Positions 1-5,117 of a stretch of 5,973 nucleotides of DNA are shown here, in pieces (position 1 is the stretch's first letter; the number at the start of each line of letters is the position of its first letter). The DNA comes from Thermoleophilaceae bacterium (GTDB lineage: Bacteria; Actinomycetota; Thermoleophilia; Solirubrobacterales; Thermoleophilaceae). Made by a program: the position numbers and the translations under genes. Below the pieces are notes generated by a model, which was not told the DNA's origin, ran no database searches, and saw only the letters and a list, made by a program, of their open reading frames with translations. The stretch covers positions 1 through 5,973 of the forward strand of contig JACCUO010000063.1 of assembly GCA_013811765.1 (NCBI GenBank), written 5' to 3'.

Positions 1-80
1 CCCGGATCCTCGGCCCGATCGAGCATCTTCGAGATCCTGGCCTTGATCACTGTGGACATCCGTCCGCCGAGACCTGCCAT
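1..80 (-). CDS. pspA: PspA/IM30 (phage shock protein A) family protein, N-terminal fragment
   Basis: This is a partial gene running off the left edge; only the first 26 codons are visible. The protein begins MAGLGGRMSTVIKARISKML and continues with DRAEDP. An amphipathic N-terminal helix followed by 'LDRAEDP' is the hallmark of the PspA/IM30/Vipp1 family, the ESCRT-III-like coiled-coil proteins that assemble on the cytoplasmic face of a stressed membrane. The start is well supported: a strong Shine-Dalgarno AAGGAGG (92-86 on the minus strand) lies 5 nt before the ATG at 80. The gene is divergent from the thioesterase at 144, with 63 bp between them. The coiled-coil body and C-terminus lie outside the window, so paralogue type cannot be judged. 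The family call rests on a short but characteristic stretch. Confidence 0.82.
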   Translation of the reverse strand, partial: MAGLGGRMSTVIKARISKMLDRAEDP

Positions 81-85
81 GCCAG

Positions 86-92
86 CCTCCTT
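86..92 (-). promoter_or_regulatory. Shine-Dalgarno of the pspA-like gene
   Basis: The minus strand reads AAGGAGG, then 5 nt, then ATG at 80-78. It fixes the start of the PspA fragment. It also contrasts with the four plus-strand genes of the window, none of which has a recognisable Shine-Dalgarno sequence. Confidence 0.8.
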
Positions 93-127
93 CTCCATCT
101 CTCGTGGGTCCGTGCTCCGGTCGATCC

Positions 128-136
128 TTAGACTAA
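128..136. promoter_or_regulatory. Overlapping divergent -10 boxes (pspA / thioesterase)
   Basis: The near-palindrome TTAGACTAA gives a TANNNT -10 box on each strand: TAGACT (129-134, plus) and TAGTCT (135-130, minus). The plus box ends 9 nt before the GTG at 144, so its transcript would start at or within a few bases of that codon (leaderless or nearly so). The minus box would give the pspA-like gene a 5' leader of roughly 40 nt that includes its Shine-Dalgarno. No clear -35 element is visible for either. Simultaneous use by RNA polymerase in both directions would be mutually exclusive; this is inference from position only. Confidence 0.45.
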
Positions 137-143
137 TGGCTCG

Positions 144-650
144 GTGGAGCCGCGCCCTCCCTCCCACTCGCATTCGGTGCTCACCAGGTGGATGGGCATC
201 CAGGAGGCCAACATGGCCGGCAACATTCACGGCGGCGCGATCATGAGGCTGTGCGACGAAGTGGCGGCGATCGCCGCTATCCGGCACTCGGGCCACCGGG
301 TCGTGACGGCCGCCATCGACAGGATGACCTTCAGGAGCCCCGTCCTGGTCTCTGAGCTCGTGACCCTCAGCGCCAGCGTGAACGCGGCCTGGAGGACCTC
401 GATGGAGGTGGGCGTCCGGGTCGAGAAGGAGAACGTCTGGACGGGCGAGCGGGTCCACACCTCCACCGCCTACCTGACCATGGTGGCACTCGACGCCGAG
501 GGGCAACCGGCGCTCATCCCGGCGATCGCACCGGACACACCGGACGCGGAGCGCCGCGCCCGCGAGGCTCAGACGCGGCGTGACAACCGGCTTGCCGAGC
601 GGGAGCAGCTCAGCGCGGATCGCGGCGGGCGCACCGACCCCGTGGTCTAG
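144..650 (+). CDS. Acyl-CoA thioesterase, hotdog fold (YciA/BACH-type)
   Basis: This 168-residue protein is predicted to hydrolyse acyl-CoA to free acid and CoA in the cytoplasm. The single hotdog domain spans about residues 10-125. The pattern NMAGNIHGGAIMRLCDE (residues 23-39) matches the active-site loop and central helix of the bacterial acyl-CoA hydrolase family, with Asn26, His29-Gly-Gly and Asp38 as likely catalytic or oxyanion positions. A second conserved block, RTSMEVGVRVE (84-94), is followed by THTS-like HTSTAYLTMVAL (105-116). The tail (about 126-168) is charged, rich in Arg, Glu and Ala, and probably helical or disordered. The GTG at 144 was chosen because the family domain begins shortly after it and a TAGACT box precedes it; there is no Shine-Dalgarno. 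An in-frame GTG at 177 is a less likely alternative. Substrate chain length cannot be read from the sequence. It is convergent with the lipoprotein gene on its right. Confidence 0.85.
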   Translation: MEPRPPSHSHSVLTRWMGIQEANMAGNIHGGAIMRLCDEVAAIAAIRHSGHRVVTAAIDRMTFRSPVLVSELVTLSASVNAAWRTSMEVGVRVEKENVWTGERVHTSTAYLTMVALDAEGQPALIPAIAPDTPDAERRAREAQTRRDNRLAEREQLSADRGGRTDPVV

Positions 651-672
651 ACGTGCCGGCGCGCGGCGCGAA

Positions 673-709
673 TGGGGCCTTGTGTCCGCATACCGAACAC
701 AAGGCCCCA
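673..709. terminator. Bidirectional stem-loop terminator between convergent genes
   Basis: A perfect 13-bp inverted repeat (TGGGGCCTTGTGT at 673-685 and its complement at 697-709) surrounds an 11-nt loop. It lies 22 nt after the thioesterase stop and 33 nt after the stop of the convergent lipoprotein gene. No U-tract follows on either strand, which is common for hairpin terminators in high-G+C actinobacteria. A smaller hairpin, CGGC-tccgt-GCCG (711-723), follows at once. Its position between converging genes makes bidirectional termination the simplest reading. Confidence 0.75.
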
Positions 710-742
710 ACGGCTCCGTGCCGAGGAGGCCGGGCGACCGCG

Positions 743-1258
743 CTATGCGATCTGACCCGGTGGCGCCCCCGGCGCGCTGAGCTGACGCCACTCCCTGAAC
801 TTCCCGTTGCGCACGCGAAAACGGACACGGGCGACGCCCCCTCCGCGACAGGCGCCGCCACGACCCGGCAGCAGCCGGAATGCCACCAGGGTGGTGCGCC
901 CCTCGTCGTCCACGTCGGTGACCTCGGCGCGACACGGCAGGCTCCTGTTGAACGCGATCGCCGCCCGGCGGTCACGCAGCCGGATCTCGTCGATCTGCTC
1001 GACGATCGCTCCCGTGGCGAAGTAGGACGCCGCCCTGTCGAAGTCTCCCGCGTTGAGCGTGGCGTTCCACGCGCGGATCGGGCGGGCCTCGTCCGGCTCG
1101 TTTGGCTTCGGCCGGGTGTCCGGCGGCGGCGTGCGCGCGGGGGGCTTCTTCGCGCCGGCGCCCCGCTCTGGCGGGTCCGGATCGTCCCCCTCCGTGAGGC
1201 TGCAGCCGCCCAGCGCCACGGCGGCGCCGGCCATCAGAGCCACGGCGCCCCGCCTCAA
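743..1258 (-). CDS. Putative NTF2/SnoaL-like lipoprotein
   Basis: This is a 171-residue predicted lipoprotein. The N-terminus MRRGAVALMAGAAVALGGCS has a twin-Arg n-region, a short hydrophobic core and an LGGC lipobox with Cys19 as the lipidation site. Residues 20-58 form a Pro/Asp/Lys-rich, low-complexity tether. The C-terminal domain (about 60-162) starts PIRAWNATLNAGDFDRAASYF, the usual first helices of a small NTF2-like (SnoaL-type) domain, and ends in strands FRVRNGKFREW. Cys109 and Cys137 are the only cysteines after the lipobox and could form a disulfide outside the membrane. The TTG start at 1258 overlaps the stop of the upstream CtaG gene (TTGA), suggesting translational coupling. In-frame GTG (1243) and ATG (1234) are alternatives, but they shorten or remove the basic n-region. 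No catalytic residues can be assigned; the domain may bind a ligand or another envelope protein. Confidence 0.7.
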   Translation of the reverse strand: MRRGAVALMAGAAVALGGCSLTEGDDPDPPERGAGAKKPPARTPPPDTRPKPNEPDEARPIRAWNATLNAGDFDRAASYFATGAIVEQIDEIRLRDRRAAIAFNRSLPCRAEVTDVDDEGRTTLVAFRLLPGRGGACRGGGVARVRFRVRNGKFREWRQLSAPGAPPGQIA

Positions 1259-2079
1259 CCCGACACCGCCGCCGCGCGCTCGCCGCGCCCCGCTCGCTCG
1301 TCATCCTGCGCGGAGCGGTAGAAGAAGAAGCCCACACAGAACAGCATGACAAGCAGGTCGAGTCCGAGCATCATGCCGCCGGCCACCTGCTGGTCGGTAA
1401 GGGGCGAGAGGCCGTGATCACGCGCGGTCCGGCCGTAGAACCCCTCGTATGCCGGGGTGCGCAAGAGGATGAAGGCCATCCCGAGGAACATGCCCGAGAC
1501 GCGCGCGCCCAGCAGGTAGGGGACCTTCCAGAGTTCGCCGGGCAGGCGCCGCCGCCTGGGCTCGATCACCGACCACCAGACCAGCACGGCGCCGAACAGG
1601 AAGGACTGATGCTGGAGCGCATGGACGAGTGGGCTGCGCAGCGCGGCCTCGAAGGCAAACGAGAAATGCCATCCGTAGAGGATCAAGATCCACGCAGGGA
1701 CCGCAACGAGCGGCCGGCGCAGCCACCGAAAGGCTCGCCGCAGTCCGGTGCGGCGCGCAAGCGGTACCAGTACGGGACGTGGCAGCAGGAAAGCGTAGAC
1801 CGGCGTCCGGATCCCGATCAGAAGGAGCGGCGCTGCCAGGTCGGCGATCAGCAGGTGCTGTGCCATGTGGGCGCTGAGCAGTTCCTCCCCGAGGCCGTCG
1901 ATCGGCGACAGCAGGCCTACCGCCACAAGCCCCACGCCGGCGTGCCAGGCCGTCTGCTGGCGCAGCGGCACCTCGTACCCCCGCCCCGCCAGCACCCGCA
2001 CCGCGCGCACGTAAAGCGTCGTCGCTCCCAGCAGGAGCGCGATCACGGCCGGGTCGAACGAGAACCCCACGGCCCCCAT
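1255..2079 (-). CDS. ctaG: caa3-type CtaG-family cytochrome c oxidase assembly protein (membrane)
   Basis: This is a 274-residue integral membrane protein of the caa3_CtaG family, known from Bacillus CtaG as a factor for assembling caa3 cytochrome c oxidase. It is unrelated to Cox11, which is sometimes also called CtaG. About seven hydrophobic helices are visible, near residues 9-29, 43-60, 72-92, 123-143, 150-172, 187-208 and 231-253. Family motifs are SAHMAQHLLIADLAAPLLL (69-87), LYGWHFSFAFEAALRSP (134-150), VHALQHQSFL (152-161) and LTDQQVAGGMML (227-238). The histidine groups H71/H75 and H153/H157 are plausible metal-binding positions (inference). The C-terminus is charged and probably cytoplasmic. 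The ATG at 2079 lies 32 bp after the acyl-CoA dehydrogenase stop, has no clear Shine-Dalgarno, and an in-frame stop lies just upstream. The gene overlaps the following lipoprotein gene by 4 bp. No oxidase subunit genes are in the window. Confidence 0.85.
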   Translation of the reverse strand: MGAVGFSFDPAVIALLLGATTLYVRAVRVLAGRGYEVPLRQQTAWHAGVGLVAVGLLSPIDGLGEELLSAHMAQHLLIADLAAPLLLIGIRTPVYAFLLPRPVLVPLARRTGLRRAFRWLRRPLVAVPAWILILYGWHFSFAFEAALRSPLVHALQHQSFLFGAVLVWWSVIEPRRRRLPGELWKVPYLLGARVSGMFLGMAFILLRTPAYEGFYGRTARDHGLSPLTDQQVAGGMMLGLDLLVMLFCVGFFFYRSAQDDERAGRGERAAAVSG

Positions 2080-2111
2080 TCTGAACGGCGGGGGCGGGCC
2101 TTACGCCGCGA

Positions 2112-3431
2112 CTATGCGGGGGCCGGCTCCTTCTCGCCCTCCATCGCATCGCCCGTGGCGGTCCCAGGAGCCTGCTGGAGCACCTGAGCGGCGGCCACCA
2201 GCCTCTCCTGATGATCCTGGCGCTGCATCCGCGAGATCACGAGCCGCTGGACCTGGGCCGTGCCCTCGAAGAGCTGGTAGATCTTGGCATCGCGGAAGTA
2301 CTTCTCCAGCGGGCATTCGGTGCTCTGGGCGTACTCGCCGACGAGGTCCATCAGCACGGTGGTTGCCCACATCGTCACGTCGCCGGCCTTGAGCTTGGAC
2401 ATCGAGCCCTGGCCGCCGGTCATCGGCACGCCGTTGCGGCCCATCCAAGCCGCGCGCCACACGAGCAGGCGAGAGGCCTCGATCTCGGTGGCCACGTCCG
2501 CGAGGGTCTGCTGCACGCGCTGCTGCTCGAGCAGCGGGCCGCCCTCATCACTCTTTCCCTCGAGGTGATCGAGCGTGTATTCGTAGGCCGCCCGGGCGAT
2601 GCCCAGAGCCGAAGCGCCGACCATCGGCCGCGTGATCTCGAAGGTGGCCAGCGCGCCTGAGGGCCCGGACTTGTGGCCGGACCGCGCCCGCTCGAGCTTG
2701 CGGTCGAGCTTCTCCTTGCCACCCAGGAGATGGTCCATCGGAACCCGGACGTCCTCGAGCACGACCTCCGTGGTCTGCGAGGCGCGGATTCCGATCTTGT
2801 CCTCCTTCTTGCCCTGCGAGAGGCCGGGCGTGCCCTTCGGGATCACGAAAGAGGCCTGCCCGCGGTGGCCGAGCTCGGGGTCAACGGTGGCCACCACCAC
2901 GTTCACGTCGGCGATTCCGCCGTTTGAGATAAAGACCTTGGTGCCGTTCAACACCCACTCGCCTGTGCCCGCATCGGTACCGCCGCCCGTGCCGGGCTCC
3001 AGCTTGGCGGTGGTGCGCAGAGACTTGACGTCTGATCCGGCGCCCGCCTCGGTGACGGCATAGGCGGCGAGCTTGATCTCTTCGCCCTCGCCAAAGCATT
3101 CGGGCACCCACTTGGCCACCTGCTCCGGGGTCCCGGAGGCGGCGATGCCGGCCGCGGCCAGATTGGAGGCGGTGATCGCCAGAGCGATCCCGGCACACCC
3201 CCAGTGCAGCTCCTCGGCATAGATCACGCCGAACATGCCATCGGGATCGCTGCCCATGCGCATGAGATGGTCGACCCCGTGAAGGCCCCACTCCCGCGCC
3301 GCCCGGATTGCCTCCCAGGGCACGGTCTGCTCGCGGTCGTACCTCTCGGCGAGCGGGCGGATCACCTCGGCCGCGAAGCTTCGGCACTGCTGCTGGAACT
3401 CCAGCTGTTCGTCGGTGAGCCTGAAATCCAC
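2112..3431 (-). CDS. Acyl-CoA dehydrogenase (FAD-dependent)
   Basis: This 439-residue enzyme is predicted to oxidise acyl-CoA to trans-2-enoyl-CoA with FAD, passing electrons to ETF. The N-terminal helical domain begins MDFRLTDEQLEFQQQCRSFA. The first family signature, YAVTEAGAGSDVKSL, lies at residues 124-138. The substrate/FAD segment GIRASQTTEVVLEDVRVP is at 214-231, and the C-terminal signature is IYQLFEGTAQVQRLVISR, with Glu389 at the usual catalytic-base position. Two features stand out: a Gly-rich insert in the beta domain (about 145-157), and a charged linker, KEKLDRKLERARSGHKSGPS (239-258), before the C-terminal helices. I chose GTG at 3431 because GGAGG (3444-3440) lies 8 nt upstream and MDFRLTDEQ is a typical family start; an in-frame TTG at 3446 would overlap that site. 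It is the first gene of the cluster with ctaG and the lipoprotein. The chain specificity is not readable. Confidence 0.92.
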   Translation of the reverse strand: MDFRLTDEQLEFQQQCRSFAAEVIRPLAERYDREQTVPWEAIRAAREWGLHGVDHLMRMGSDPDGMFGVIYAEELHWGCAGIALAITASNLAAAGIAASGTPEQVAKWVPECFGEGEEIKLAAYAVTEAGAGSDVKSLRTTAKLEPGTGGGTDAGTGEWVLNGTKVFISNGGIADVNVVVATVDPELGHRGQASFVIPKGTPGLSQGKKEDKIGIRASQTTEVVLEDVRVPMDHLLGGKEKLDRKLERARSGHKSGPSGALATFEITRPMVGASALGIARAAYEYTLDHLEGKSDEGGPLLEQQRVQQTLADVATEIEASRLLVWRAAWMGRNGVPMTGGQGSMSKLKAGDVTMWATTVLMDLVGEYAQSTECPLEKYFRDAKIYQLFEGTAQVQRLVISRMQRQDHQERLVAAAQVLQQAPGTATGDAMEGEKEPAPA

Positions 3432-3439
3432 TCTGTCTG

Positions 3440-3444
3440 CCTCC
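3440..3444 (-). promoter_or_regulatory. Shine-Dalgarno deciding the acyl-CoA dehydrogenase start
   Basis: The minus strand reads GGAGG, then CAGACAGA (8 nt), then GTG at 3431-3429. A longer reading from TTG at 3446 would use this site as coding sequence, so the GTG is preferred. Confidence 0.75.
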
Positions 3445-3489
3445 AATACTTGTGAGGGGCGCGTCCGAGCCCCTCAGGCGGGCCAAACT

Positions 3490-3499
3490 TGACCGGTCA
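3490..3499. promoter_or_regulatory. Palindrome TGACCGGTCA, possible second operator
   Basis: This is a perfect 10-bp palindrome in the leader of the acyl-CoA dehydrogenase gene. Its centre is 19 bp from the centre of the larger palindrome at 3506-3521, and both share the TGAC/GTCA half-site theme, so one regulator could bind both. A 10-bp palindrome alone could be chance; its closeness to the stronger site is what gives it weight. Confidence 0.45.
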
Positions 3500-3505
3500 C
3501 GACCA

Positions 3506-3521
3506 TTGACTGACCAGTCAA
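3506..3521. promoter_or_regulatory. TetR-type operator TTGACTGACCAGTCAA
   Basis: Two perfect 7-bp arms, TTGACTG and CAGTCAA, flank a 2-bp centre. Size and composition resemble operators of TetR-family repressors, many of which control acyl-CoA dehydrogenase genes and respond to acyl-CoA. It lies just downstream of a minus-strand -10 box (TACAAT, 3536-3531), so on that promoter it would span about +4 to +19 and could block transcription of the dehydrogenase cluster. No regulator gene is in the window. The family assignment of the regulator is inference; the palindrome is directly seen. Confidence 0.65.
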
Positions 3522-3530
3522 CCAACAGGA

Positions 3531-3536
3531 ATTGTA
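3531..3536 (-). promoter_or_regulatory. -10 box TACAAT for the acyl-CoA dehydrogenase cluster
   Basis: TACAAT on the minus strand matches five of six bases of the TATAAT consensus, in one of the few A/T-containing spots of the divergent region. Transcription would begin near 3524, giving a leader of roughly 90 nt to the GTG at 3431. No recognisable -35 element is present at the usual distance; that position is occupied by a G+C-only palindrome (3546-3560). Confidence 0.5.
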
Positions 3537-3545
3537 GCTGCGGGC

Positions 3546-3560
3546 GGGGCCGACGGCCCC
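3546..3560. repeat. G+C-only inverted repeat GGGGCCGACGGCCCC
   Basis: Perfect 7-bp arms flank a single central A. The genes on both sides are transcribed away from this point, so it is unlikely to be a terminator. It could be a further protein-binding site at the -35 position of the minus-strand promoter, or chance in a G+C-rich stretch. Confidence 0.35.
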
Positions 3561-3588
3561 TGCTCACCCCCCGCCCAACCGCGACGGC

Positions 3589-3594
3589 TATCGT
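3589..3594 (+). promoter_or_regulatory. Putative -10 box TATCGT of the CWB2 lipoprotein gene
   Basis: TATCGT (TANNNT) ends 13 nt before the ATG at 3608 and 7 nt before an in-frame TTG at 3602. No Shine-Dalgarno lies between, so the transcript would be leaderless from TTG or have a leader of only a few bases before the ATG. No -35 element is clear. Confidence 0.45.
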
Positions 3595-3607
3595 GCGGCC
3601 CTTGCGC

Positions 3608-4771
3608 ATGAAGACCCTGACGCTCGCCGCAACGCTCTCCCTCTTGGCTCTCTCGGGCTGCAGCCTCGGGGACGAGCCGAGCAAGCCGCCACAGCTTGGA
3701 ACCCGCTCGGGTGACGAGGATGCCGTCGCGAAGCTGGGCTTCCCGTCCACGGCCACGAAGAACACGATCCGCGTCGGTGGCGGCGACGCGGCAACCGACG
3801 CGGCCGGAGTGGCCAGCGCCGTCTTTCCCGGCACGAGCGACAGCGCGCGTCCGACCGCCGTGGTGCTGGTGGACAAGGACGACTGGCAGGCGGGGGTCAC
3901 GGCCTCGGTGCTTGCCGCTCGCCCGATCGGAGCGCCACTTCTGATCTCGGATGGCGACGAGCTCTCGTCCGTGACCAAGGACACTCTCGGCCGTCTGAAG
4001 CCGAAGGGGTCAGACCTGTCCAAGGACGCGCAGGTGATCCGCATCGGCGACAAGCCCGCCCGGCCGGGAGGCTTCAAGACCGCCGTGATCGAGGGCCGGG
4101 ACCCCTTCGAGCGCGCCGCCGCAATCGACCGCTTCTTCTCCGCGGCGAAGGGCAAGCCCTCGGCCGACGTCGTGGTGGCCTCCGGAGAGCGCGCCGAGTT
4201 CGCCATGCCGGCGGCCGCCTGGGCGGCTCGCTCCGGCGACTCGGTGCTGCTCACCCGCAGGAGCTCCCTGCCCGCCCCGACGATAAAGGCGCTCAAGGAG
4301 CACAAGAGGCCCAACATCTTCATTTTGGGCCCAAAGACGGTCATCTCCCCGAAGGTCGAGCGGGAGCTGGGCAAGCTCGGGAAGGTCAACCGCATCCAGG
4401 GCACGACCCCGGTGGAGAACGCGATCGCCTTCGCCCGCTACGAGCGGGGCGGCTTCGGCTGGGGTGTGGTCGTGCCCGGCTACAACCTCACGCTGGCGGG
4501 CACCTCCCGACCGCTCGACGCCGCCGCCTCCGCGGCGCTCGCGACCAAGGGCGTGTTCGCCCCGCTCCTTCTGACCGACGAAGCCGCGGAGCTTCCGAGG
4601 GCGCTCGAGGCGTACTTGCTGAGCATCCAGCCCGGCTTCGAGGATGACCCGGGGCAGGCCGTCTACAACCGCGTCTGGATTCTCGGGGACGACAAGCAGG
4701 TATCCGTGCCCGCTCAGGCCCGGCTCGACCAGATCACCGAGCTCGTTCCGGTCCAGCCCAACGCACCCTGA
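3608..4771 (+). CDS. Lipoprotein with three cell-wall-binding repeat 2 (CWB2)-like units
   Basis: This is a 387-residue predicted lipoprotein. MKTLTLAATLSLLALSGC is a signal peptide ending in an LSGC lipobox, with lipidation at Cys18. After a short tether come three units of about 100-115 residues: roughly 53-158, 159-263 and 264-380. Each has the CWB2 pattern: a helix after a G-x-D/N start, a hydrophobic strand (TAVVLVDKDD; ADVVVASGER; WGVVVPGYN), an Ala-rich helix, a second strand (GAPLLISD; DSVLLTRR; FAPLLLTD), a helix, and an 'I.ILG' strand (AQVIRIGD; NIFILGPK; RVWILGDD). CWB2 repeats anchor clostridial surface proteins to cell-wall polymers; the ligand here is unknown. The ATG at 3608 was chosen for the signal peptide. 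A TTG at 3602 would add only two residues, and an upstream reading from 3452 would bury the signal peptide. It is divergent from the acyl-CoA dehydrogenase. Confidence 0.78.
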   Translation: MKTLTLAATLSLLALSGCSLGDEPSKPPQLGTRSGDEDAVAKLGFPSTATKNTIRVGGGDAATDAAGVASAVFPGTSDSARPTAVVLVDKDDWQAGVTASVLAARPIGAPLLISDGDELSSVTKDTLGRLKPKGSDLSKDAQVIRIGDKPARPGGFKTAVIEGRDPFERAAAIDRFFSAAKGKPSADVVVASGERAEFAMPAAAWAARSGDSVLLTRRSSLPAPTIKALKEHKRPNIFILGPKTVISPKVERELGKLGKVNRIQGTTPVENAIAFARYERGGFGWGVVVPGYNLTLAGTSRPLDAAASAALATKGVFAPLLLTDEAAELPRALEAYLLSIQPGFEDDPGQAVYNRVWILGDDKQVSVPAQARLDQITELVPVQPNAP

Positions 4772-4782
4772 GGCCGCTCTAC

Positions 4783-4788
4783 TAACCT
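4783..4788 (+). promoter_or_regulatory. Putative -10 box TAACCT of the 92-residue gene
   Basis: TAACCT (TANNNT) lies in the 27-bp gap after the CWB2 lipoprotein gene and ends 10 nt before the ATG at 4799. There is no Shine-Dalgarno before that ATG. The gene could alternatively be read from the upstream transcript, but without a ribosome-binding site a leaderless start is the simpler model. Confidence 0.35.
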
Positions 4789-4798
4789 CCGCGCGAGC

Positions 4799-5077
4799 AT
4801 GAGCGAGTACGAGCAGCCCGGGCGTCTGGAGCGCGAGCCGACTGTCGAGGACGTGCGCCAGCTCATGGGCGCCTCCACTCCGCACTTCGCGATGCACCTG
4901 CGTAACCGCATAGCGACGCTGATCTCGGGATTGCCGGCGGGCCATCCGGCCCGAGCCGAGGGAGAGCGGGAGATCGAGCGGCTCGACGAGGTGGCACTCG
5001 GTGGTGAGCGCCGGGGCAAGGAGGGAATGGACGAGCCCGCCCTGCCGAGCCTCCGGGATGGTTCGCCGGGGGAGTAG
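4799..5077 (+). CDS. Conserved-looking small protein of unknown function
   Basis: This is a 92-residue soluble protein with no signal peptide or membrane helix. I do not recognise a named family. The core (about residues 14-68) reads as two helices: TVEDVRQLMGASTPHFAMHLRN, and then RIATLISGLPAGHPARAEGE followed by REIERLDEVAL. The TPHF...LRNRI and HPAR.EGEREIERL segments look like conserved motifs rather than random high-G+C translation. The C-terminal 25 residues (Gly/Arg/Glu/Pro-rich) look disordered. The gene sits 27 bp after the CWB2 lipoprotein and 90 bp before xseA, all on the plus strand. It has no Shine-Dalgarno; a TAACCT box precedes it. Codon third positions are strongly G/C, as in its neighbours, which supports a real gene. 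It is too long and of the wrong sequence to be xseB. Confidence 0.68.
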   Translation: MSEYEQPGRLEREPTVEDVRQLMGASTPHFAMHLRNRIATLISGLPAGHPARAEGEREIERLDEVALGGERRGKEGMDEPALPSLRDGSPGE

Positions 5078-5117
5078 CACCCGCGAGGGAGCGGGTCCAC
5101 CCGCGAATGAGCGGATC
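5078..5117. repeat. 20-bp imperfect tandem repeat, two copies, each a potential hairpin
   Basis: Copy 1 is CACCCGCGAGGGAGCGGGTC (5078-5097) and copy 2 is CACCCGCGAATGAGCGGATC (5098-5117); they match at 17 of 20 positions and abut exactly. Copy 1 folds as ACCCGC-gaggga-GCGGGT (6 bp), and copy 2 keeps a 4-bp CCGC/GCGG stem. The array starts at the base after the TAG stop of the 92-residue gene. It may be a duplicated terminator hairpin or a pair of binding sites ahead of xseA. Confidence 0.6.

Noticed and set aside
43..246. Plus-strand open frame across the pspA/thioesterase spacer
   Set aside because: It overlaps the start of both the PspA fragment and the thioesterase in another frame and has no motif.
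653..1321. Plus-strand open frame of 222 codons after the thioesterase
   Set aside because: It passes through the 13-bp terminator stem and lies opposite the lipoprotein gene; no recognisable domain.
1414..2187. Plus-strand open frame of 257 codons opposite ctaG
   Set aside because: It is Gln/Arg/Pro-rich with no domain; the opposite strand encodes a clear seven-helix CtaG family protein.
3506..3534. Plus-strand promoter using TTGACT (3506) as a -35 box
   Set aside because: At 17-18 bp spacing the -10 candidates (GAATTG, AATTGT) are poor, and the start codon is a further 75 bp away; the TATCGT box at 3589 fits the plus-strand gene better.
3452..3607. N-terminal extension of the CWB2 lipoprotein up to an ATG at 3452-like position
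   Set aside because: It would place 52 residues before a clear signal peptide and lipobox and would translate the operator palindromes.
2881..4404. Minus-strand open frame of 507 codons spanning the divergent promoter region
   Set aside because: It runs antisense to the CWB2 lipoprotein, then through the operator, then out of frame through the dehydrogenase; its composition is low-complexity Arg/Ser/Ala without motifs.
5078..5117. CRISPR-like array
   Set aside because: There are only two abutting copies with no spacers, so it is a simple tandem duplication.
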